Origin: Opitutaceae bacterium UBA2377 | GTDB lineage: Bacteria > Verrucomicrobiota > Verrucomicrobiia > Opitutales > Opitutaceae | Direction: 5' to 3' | DNA length: 35,749 bases | NCBI GenBank assembly: GCA_002344205.1 | Contig: DDSZ01000032.1 | Coordinates: 312,027 to 347,775, forward strand | Shown here: positions 33,401 to 35,749 of the stretch, in pieces | Numbering within the stretch: position 1 is the stretch's first letter | Layout of the letters: each line of letters begins with the position of its first letter | Notes under the pieces: model-generated | Told to the model about the DNA's origin: nothing | What the model saw: the letters and a program-made list of their open reading frames with translations, nothing else | Databases searched by the model: none | Program-made: the position numbers and the translations under genes

Positions 33401-35749
33401 CGCCGGGGAAGACACTTTTGTCGTCTATCACAATCAGGCGGTGCTGACTCTCAACGGTGGCGACGGTGACGATATGTTCGTCATCCGCTCGTTTGCCTTG
33501 GCCGGTTCGGCGGAAAATGCCGAGCATTACGACCCGGATCGCGGTGCCACCAATGTTGGGACCGGCGGAGGCAGCAATCAGGTCGCTTACGCGATCAATG
33601 CACCGGTGACCATCGCCGGCGGCGGCGGGTTCGACACCGTGATGATCATCGGCACGGAGTTCAGCGACAGCATCGTGGTGACTCAGGACGGGGTCTATGG
33701 TGCCGGTCTGTTCGTGGAGTTTAGCGGGATCGAGCAGCTCATCGTCAATCTGGCGGAAGGCAACGACCACGTCTGGGTGCTTGGCACCCCGGCGGGAGTG
33801 GCGGTGCGGATCGTCGGCGGCCTGGGCTCCGACACCATCAACCTTGGTGGCACGCCCGACGCTATCGAGATTGCCGTGCTGGACGGCAATGGAGTGGTCA
33901 TCGGCACGACCATGCACACCTTTGATCCGGTCTTCGATCTCTCCGGCTTCCTTGGGCCGCTTTACGTGGAAGGTGGCATCGGTGAAGGTGTCCCCGCGTT
34001 GGAAGCGGGCATCGGCCTGCCGGGCGAGATCACGGGCCCGCTGACTGCCCTGAACAATCCAAATCTCCTGGTGAACGAGGAGGATCAGGTTGACCAGCTC
34101 ATCGTGAACAGCACCGGCACCGCCGGGCCCACGGTCGGCACGCTTCTCGCCGACCGGATCCACGGCCTCGGCATGGTGGGCGAGACCACGATCGAGGGTA
34201 ATGTCTTCCCCGCCGGTGTGCGCTATGCACAGATGGAAAGTATCACCGTCAGGCTCGGCTCGGGTAACGACACTTTCACGATCGAGAGCACGATAACCGG
34301 GCGCACCCTTGTTGATGCCGGCGGCGGCAACGACACCATCAATGTCCGCACCATTTCCGGTCACACCACCATCCTCGGCAATACCGGCGACGACACGATC
34401 AACGTCGGCACCCTTGCCCCGGGCACCGGCGGCGTGCTCACGGACCTCGCCGGCCTTTTGGCCATTGATGGCGGCGCTGGCACGGACACCGTCAATTTGG
34501 ATCACCGCGGTGACGCGGATGGCAACACCGGCTGGCTGACGCGGACCACGCTGACCGGCCTGGAGATGGAGTCCGATCTCGCCGCGGTCAACGACGCCAT
34601 CAGCTTCCGCGTGGATGCGATCGCCGGCAGCTTCCGGCTCGGCTTCGATGGCCAGTGGACTGCCGCCTTGAGCTGGAATGCCACTGCCGACCAGATTACT
34701 TACCAACTCTGGGAACTGCTCGGCAACCGCAACGGCTTTGCCCAACGTCTTGGTGACGAGTTCATCATCCACTTCATGGGAGCTCTGGCCGGCCAGGCCG
34801 TGGCTCTCGATCTCGATGTATCGTCGCTCACCGGCACGATCGCGACGGCCCAGCGCATCGCCGGCATCAACTACTACGGGGTGGATACCCTCAATATCGA
34901 CCTCGGCTCGGGTGCCGATGTCTTCAACGTGCAGGGCACCACTGCGGTCACCAACCTCTCCACGCATGCCGGTGACGACCGCGTGTATGTCTCTTCGGCG
35001 GCCACTCTCACGAATGCCACCGGCACGGATTTCCTGACAGGCCACCTCGATAACATCACCGGCACGCTTAACATCGTGGCTGGCACCGGCCGCAACCTGC
35101 TCATGGTGAGCGATGAGGCGGCTGTCACGGGCGATGGCACGATTGCCGACCCCGTGCTGATTACGGCCAGCCTCATTCGCGGTCTCGCCCCGGCTGACAT
35201 CACCTACCAGGCTGATGCGGCGGCCGGAGATTTCACCCAGGGCATCACCATCTGGACCAGTCGCGGCGATGACATCATCCGGGTGGACGGGACCGATCAT
35301 CGTGCCGGTGTCCGCACCATCACGACCCTGAATACCAATGCCGGCGCCGACCACGTCACGGTCAACCTTGATGCCTCGGTGCATGGCTTCTTCGTCCTCA
35401 ACACCGAGGCCGGTGACGACACGGTGAACGCCTCGGCTTCCACCCTTCCGCTGGTTATCTTTGGCGGCGACGGTGCCGACACGATCACGGGTGGCAGTGG
35501 CGGCGACATCATCTTTGGCGATCGCGGCCGGGTGCATTATCTGAATGGAAACGAAGATGTGGTGGCCATCCTTGGCGGCGGCGGCCTTGGCGACCTCACC
35601 GACGGCGTGATTCGGGACAACTTGCTTGCCTTCACGGTCGATCCGTCGGTTGGCGGCAGCGATGCCATCACGGGCGGCAGCGGCGCAGACCTGATCTTCG
35701 GCGGATTTGGCGGTGATACGATCGCCGCCGGCGAGGGCGACAACACCGT
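21414..35749 (+). CDS. Giant LEPR-XLL-type surface or secreted protein with beta-repeats and RTX-like repeats (3' partial)
   Basis: One uninterrupted frame from GTG 21414 to the window end, 4,778 codons without a stop; the 3' end lies outside. Layout: residues 1-23 hold a LEPR-XLL-like motif (LEQRMLLSAD, 13-22); 24-150 are an acidic linker rich in Pro, Thr, Glu and Ala; about 150-2,920 are beta-rich repeats with a recurring F-x-L-x-hydrophobic-N-T-T-G motif; a change at KVWTPWKTYRVHVPALVI (about 2,920) leads to 2,960-4,778, which carry Gly/Asp/Asn repeats such as GGDGNDTF, GSGNDTFTIES and GAGNDVVNVGS. The last stretch (GGDGADTITGGSGGDIIFGDRG) is a classical RTX calcium-binding pattern. Cys is nearly absent, as in many large secreted proteins. 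It is probably an adhesin or surface structural protein, exported by the divergent operon; enzymatic domains were not recognised. The start fits because the motif begins 12 residues later. Confidence 0.9.
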   Translation, partial: MSLRQREFTLENLEQRMLLSADGLIGDGIEAFENPLAPVLTAEIVTDQAQPDEADAPAVPADESLVDTTASVATETTATAVETTPETVSTGSTGPVENDSLPPAPEVPSAADFSVLTLTAGNGPPQSDSSQNDSGNGGKEVIDPWDPPFGGFNFTATHADIPTRTAQYDALKALLATGTGSTVTMEGTMVKRATGGEYPLGELTITGTLKFERHLDEATPAVDSAGRFVFRVWFDTASTVSFKVGGVELSLIASKGAFLVSGKYTNIGDGVEAEYDLGGGAGSVVITGINLIGVGDDLFGFDDLTNVVLTVNTAAGLANGAQTTAADIGGTGLGATFGATNSIGLTGQVSISVTSVGLTLVGDVGFTVIDTNGGDPGGYALQIGLTNGTLSLGTGIKLTATGVTTTFTVYNNGLVASVSVANLGLTGLTGVTVTSASASFSVDTRPTTPVVTVTASTTVAVNLAGFTADLTGSFTFTRDGSGIVFGIENGGASVAAAGVTLTLSDFDGGFAIRSDGFVGKATVDAEIDGLPGATLTATGLTFEINTINNAGDLDLILPVVGAVSYNTADRKKFFRIQGDLTLGLDFGGIEVELDGTFYFEQYDPDGAGSAPTVFKFATVNASASFTAGAGGDAIEIGVTGVTGGFLITDAGIAGYLDATGITVTTPGDILTVAGTDFSFNINTTGDEVVADFDIVGSGTPVSLNYTAADQKEFVSVAGTFTQFDVNLGSVVFKTTGSFAFYAGTITDPGDPDVKTEVVKVGFAGVDASLTIGGITASIKGIEGIIVLVGGDAAGRIEFDELSIQGVTGFTLTIGLTDSFAFEFNTTGLKIDEALSVGGVSRTLSYTADEELNFFRGSGTASLAFTNGGFSTTLTGTFGFESFTLPDTTSVVKFAFIDVSFEIAVGDAKLVVNDADGFFIFGENSEGDASYAGRLSISNAELVGVSGLTLSVTNFNLEVNTFGEAVTASITRPSLPDFTLAFSAADKHDFISIGGTLNLIVALGGFEFTLSGSFYFESTTVTVNEDEVVNTLRVAVSGGSFSLNIGGVALNASGIRGGFLIKEDGTVAMQMSIGEVSLTGIDGFTFSVTNFFLKLNNTGDAVTENFVFPDGDDLDDDPDVVALDFEGDAFSLGGTVDLGIAFGGFETTLTGSFLFEQHADKVLIGIKDASFTLEIGTVALNITEVTGLFALYDDETIAMQLSIGEVALTGIDGFTFSVTNFFLKLNDTGGAVSETFDFDGDPLTEDDAVAIDFDGDILALGGTVDLGIAFGGFETTLTGSFLFEQHADKVLIGIKDASFTLEIGTVALNITEVTGLFALYDDETIAMQLEIGEVALTGIDGFTFSVTNFFLKLNDTGGEVTETFDFNGVELEIDFDDDILALGGTVTFGVEIGSAEFEIIGTFYFEQSTVTGADDSESEVIKVSITGGSMTLGVVAIEGINGAFVILESGAAGKLSIDDITIDLGSVPFFLSVDDFYLEFNNTGADVEVSIPVGADPEDAILLSFTGESRHDFILISGSIIIGIGGDNAETDPMLRLEANGVTIDTGATGDEALFSAKLLSGTLNLAALGGAITVSARNLAVTANGKLANYDDPDTAETENFIVEVFFGGTFRETIKDAEGNVTGTVEVEREGETAPDAADLDFKWPAWMPLKLRYIGLEWEDIGAAPADFTLTITAGIHVEVAGLITVSGYVENLVIDVGALLDGDFPIKSFDAAALYVSGNLFGLEVSGGFVLGMIEVDADGKDVNDPDYVGTGDIDDTIFFAGLQVKAMLLGAGGVQFGVGLAYIDGEVVPLEVMVGVAVPILLEPISGLTLGAFAGRVQFATTLDTLYEDEDGNVDMVKLAAVANNPNSAVATENMEDWVKNLKAATLKLAGGNDDDAGPANVWEMDMTITVLANFYSLYVSPLALNGTMVVSFDTQGRILLAGELVFAGGSAKLNAGLYADLSNVDSGDFAFAFYGSYGTSAMAVKPIEIQASLKVMILKEDGSLWDSEDDEADQALLKLNFEGQVKLNAGGAMVLQVDGTIDLEVALQGPTDVRLKFNAQVGLVQPTPNPLGPNFGELAGYLTIFEQEVSADVFELKLYGALKVTFTPATLADYGIDVNATVFLQINTTDEVQQVTLEYFDGDVETIDIRANYFSLSLQGELTIGAPGSAPADAFFAMDGFVVIEIDENGLTFIFDVDLKLTPGGTELLTLAATGYMRINEDGLAARLDMTLDTNFPESTGLVFEADFFLLINTTGKRVEILVPAFITGADGYDGPLGIIIPQAAPMIGGDMSIAEGDIALAAGADGILGTADDVDLDDAAAVLAAGGVLTNPQDYYIIAVNGSLSAAALTFEGDFLLIITQEDIPDPDDADATITYTTVMLQFNAELVLGPLGSLEVSGFLEITNDGAAGLLTVAFDLDALEAYDIAVSGSIFLAFNTYDEAYVLSAAVIAQFDLEDGAELEANLIQIQVSGSLSLGSLLSLSGSFFFKKTGSGATEKTIISVDATMSLPVLGTLNVDGDLILLPAGAVGSLVISLQSNAGLSAIGITYSATLVLKVNSTGTVQDDPGDAGTATIDANTVIVIMSGNLTLLNQFTFTGSFYFKQSGANINIRFDATLTIGFLGTLTATGNFNSSAAGFTAQLTLTVQTAAAFSSYGFALSGTFFLAINTTASNYTVTGLAGIGDQTIAPNGMAIFVTGDLEIFSTFKLNGTFGLTVSPTSTSVTLYATLSIYGIGLNVSGSATIYTDANPGFVLDLQLKLGASNTLVMVPVTGFTIEGSMLLKINTTAIARGGIAAQSVTAGGSVSVNLFGFTLSGSIFISISSAGFSITIPAGNPLTLDFFGFFSLSVSGSLNTNGNFSFTASLAVSIGNVDIFGFAGSVSVTFSNSGFSGSLSGTFGAFGIKVSAFGNFSVNNGVVSIAVGISLQITPAFSFKVWTPWKTYRVHVPALVISGTWRMTFGGLTTAPTIPPPPELARKGTGADANTLYLNIGVDAVHRGSFYGADDESYTLTRTGAGSSVGHKVMVDALGTEKEYDNVTKIVVVDTQSFNNFIAIDSAITAPVEINVGKSVSGENRFLLGGGVSTVQGGTGKTTVEYGAQGGTYIGGAGASNIKDHANGNLTVTAPGFANYVLTDGNLTYGNSLTVDAQGNTVGGHVMTFVSESVTRVVLNGSADAIYETTSLPDPDDGIASPWTGTATFNGSGSNSTIRANTASSLTLANGSITEGGVSITLNNIMAAELYGNSAANSFDLSGWTRAGQIDGAGGNDTVIASNNVNFDLTNTTLARTGMETLALTSIEIATLTGGAAANAFTVTDWTGTANLAGAGGNDTYTINLHTGAGTINITDSAGTDSLIINGTAGADTFVISGTSVTRGSQTVNYSGIENLTINAGDGNDTFTVNSTSATTILNGGDGNDTFTLNGNANSLTVNAEAGNDTVTVTASSAILTLNGGDGDDVFNVRAIGAAATVSTGTGTNTVNVGSVAPTLTGNLGGIGAVLTITGGGTDTLNVGAGDAGAKTGQMTGTQITGLGMAGSINYSGIDILGLTFGSGDDTFTIVSTHVGTTTVNSGGGADRINVRTIAGETTINAGAGADNIYVGTNAGAGDTGGNVNAIGANLTVNGDADGGTLHVDDTGDVAANTGTLTSTVLSGLGMTGTLTYGTLTTVNIALGSGGDTFTIESTHAGATNLSANNGNDTVNVRSIAGATTVDTGAGNDVVNVGSLTPATGGTLNGILGLLTLNGGTGTDQLFIDDRGDGVANTGVLTGTTLTGLGMSQGIAYANFAHLGIGLGSGNDSFTISSTHTGTTHFDAGAGNDTVQVVSIAGETWVLGNDGNDSITVNPAHVTGVNPIGAVLHLDGNEGADYYWIKLTGAGHSLINVLDTGVAGADHLEISGTPGADTFLLRKDYIVLLQYADADREDQLADYERINYNLHADRLTINVVAGSDYFAIDDNSAPTTINGGDDGDTYQIGQVFGPDFIGTGFDPGDLLETTRGWLSRGVSHALTIHGGAGEDTFVVYHNQAVLTLNGGDGDDMFVIRSFALAGSAENAEHYDPDRGATNVGTGGGSNQVAYAINAPVTIAGGGGFDTVMIIGTEFSDSIVVTQDGVYGAGLFVEFSGIEQLIVNLAEGNDHVWVLGTPAGVAVRIVGGLGSDTINLGGTPDAIEIAVLDGNGVVIGTTMHTFDPVFDLSGFLGPLYVEGGIGEGVPALEAGIGLPGEITGPLTALNNPNLLVNEEDQVDQLIVNSTGTAGPTVGTLLADRIHGLGMVGETTIEGNVFPAGVRYAQMESITVRLGSGNDTFTIESTITGRTLVDAGGGNDTINVRTISGHTTILGNTGDDTINVGTLAPGTGGVLTDLAGLLAIDGGAGTDTVNLDHRGDADGNTGWLTRTTLTGLEMESDLAAVNDAISFRVDAIAGSFRLGFDGQWTAALSWNATADQITYQLWELLGNRNGFAQRLGDEFIIHFMGALAGQAVALDLDVSSLTGTIATAQRIAGINYYGVDTLNIDLGSGADVFNVQGTTAVTNLSTHAGDDRVYVSSAATLTNATGTDFLTGHLDNITGTLNIVAGTGRNLLMVSDEAAVTGDGTIADPVLITASLIRGLAPADITYQADAAAGDFTQGITIWTSRGDDIIRVDGTDHRAGVRTITTLNTNAGADHVTVNLDASVHGFFVLNTEAGDDTVNASASTLPLVIFGGDGADTITGGSGGDIIFGDRGRVHYLNGNEDVVAILGGGGLGDLTDGVIRDNLLAFTVDPSVGGSDAITGGSGADLIFGGFGGDTIAAGEGDNT
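21450..21479 (+). other. LEPR-XLL-like N-terminal motif
   Basis: Residues 13-22 of the giant protein read LEQRMLLSAD, following REFTLEN. Known LEPR-XLL proteins carry LEPRxLLSAD near the N terminus of very large repetitive proteins. The Pro is replaced by Gln here. There is no classical signal peptide: the segment is charged and lacks a long hydrophobic core. A sorting role for the motif is suspected from its position but not shown by the sequence. Confidence 0.75.
23034..29747 (+). repeat. Beta-repeat region with recurring F-x-L-x-hydrophobic-N-T-T-G motif
   Basis: A short motif returns at least a dozen times at intervals of roughly 330-1,900 bp: FSFNINTTGDEV (near 23442), FAFEFNTTGLKI (23872), FNLEVNTFGEAV (24272), FFLKLNNTGDAV (24681), FFLKLNDTGGAV (25071), FFLKLNDTGGEV (25455), FYLEFNNTGADV (25836), VFLQINTTDEVQ (27735), FFLLINTTGKRV (28113), LVLKVNSTGTVQ (29025), FFLAINTTASNY (29361), MLLKINTTAIAR (29712). 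Each is embedded in alternating hydrophobic/polar stretches typical of beta-strands, often with a preceding LxGSFYF-like strand. Positions are approximate. Confidence 0.75.
24807..25484 (+). repeat. Near-identical tandem duplication within the giant gene
   Basis: Bases 24807-25100 recur at 25191-25484, an exact offset of 384 bp (128 codons). By direct comparison 285 of 294 positions match, and the first ~115 are identical. Several of the 9 differences are at third codon positions. A shorter related stretch also begins upstream (the segment at 24651 matches 25041 and 25425), so this is part of a tandem array of a 128-130-residue unit. Confidence 0.92.
31536..31755 (+). repeat. 20-residue RTX-like tandem repeats
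   Basis: Four successive 60-bp units are in exact register, each with an N-G/A-G-D-G-N-D-T-F/V core (NAGDGNDTF, NGGDGNDTF, NAEAGNDTV, NGGDGDDVF). Asp/Asn and Gly placement is that of calcium-binding beta-roll turns, but the 20-residue period is longer than the nine-residue RTX period, indicating one turn plus a beta-strand pair per unit. Confidence 0.85.
32016..34430 (+). repeat. About 120-residue GSGNDTFTIES modules
   Basis: Modules start at 32016 (GSGDDTFTIVST), 32382 (GSGGDTFTIEST), 32742 (GSGNDSFTISST) and 34257 (GSGNDTFTIEST). The first three are 366 and 360 bp apart. Each continues with a run such as AGAGNDTVNVRSIAGxTTV, then a DNGxxDxL-like part and an LTGLGM segment. The fourth is separated by about 1.2 kb of more diverged sequence. 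Confidence 0.8.

Noticed and set aside
30369..35537. A 1,722-codon open frame on the minus strand antisense to the giant gene
   Set aside because: Its sequence is rich in Ala, Val, Asp, His and Arg with no recognisable domain, and its repeats mirror the repeats of the plus-strand gene. It is the expected shadow of GC-rich codons in the RTX-like region.

Overview
The window looks like chromosomal DNA from a high-GC, diderm bacterium, most likely a member of the PVC group (Verrucomicrobiota, Opitutales-like). This placement is an inference from gene content: a DUF3568-type lipoprotein, a PqqD-like/M50/HlyD fusion, a reduced SecA paralogue, and a giant beta-repeat protein with an N-terminal LEPR-XLL-like motif. 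No rRNA, tRNA, CRISPR array, insertion sequence or prophage gene was seen. Coding is dense throughout.

Left part (1-11947), mostly ordinary metabolism and regulation. It holds the 3' end of a PAS hybrid histidine kinase, a small DUF3568-like lipoprotein, and an RhlE-like RNA helicase with a possible hairpin just before its start. An AraC-type regulator is divergent from a GH4 (MelA-like) alpha-glycosidase, with a direct-repeat candidate operator between them. Next is an arsenate-resistance operon, arsR-GAPDH-arsJ, in which GAPDH makes 1-arseno-3-phosphoglycerate and ArsJ exports it. arsR has a perfect 16-bp-arm palindrome over its start. A HAD phosphatase, hisC, and a convergent Sua5/TsaC-type tRNA t6A synthase follow. 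rpsR (12008-12205) ends in a clear intrinsic terminator that abuts the sua5 start codon.

Right part (12311-35749), the most interesting region. A minus-strand operon running from 21237 down to 12311 encodes, in order of transcription: a GAF-HlyD membrane fusion protein; a PqqD-like/M50/HlyD polytopic protein; possibly a 56-residue peptide; a reduced SecA-like ATPase; a TolC-family outer-membrane protein; a short HlyD-type adaptor; and a small lipoprotein. Divergent from it across 176 bp is one uninterrupted reading frame from 21414 to the window end (over 4,778 codons, no stop). This is a giant repetitive surface or secreted protein with a LEPR-XLL-like N terminus, an acidic Pro/Thr-rich linker, about 2,770 residues of beta-repeats marked by a recurring F-x-L-x-hydrophobic-N-T-T-G motif, and at least 1,800 residues of RTX-like calcium-binding repeats.

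How the genes may work together. The arrangement resembles a type I secretion locus (substrate, HlyD, TolC) but no ABC exporter ATPase is present. Instead there is a dedicated SecA-like motor and an M50-HlyD fusion. My main hypothesis is a SecA-linked, HlyD/TolC-type export route dedicated to the giant LEPR-XLL protein. This is inference from gene neighbourhood and domain content and is untested here.
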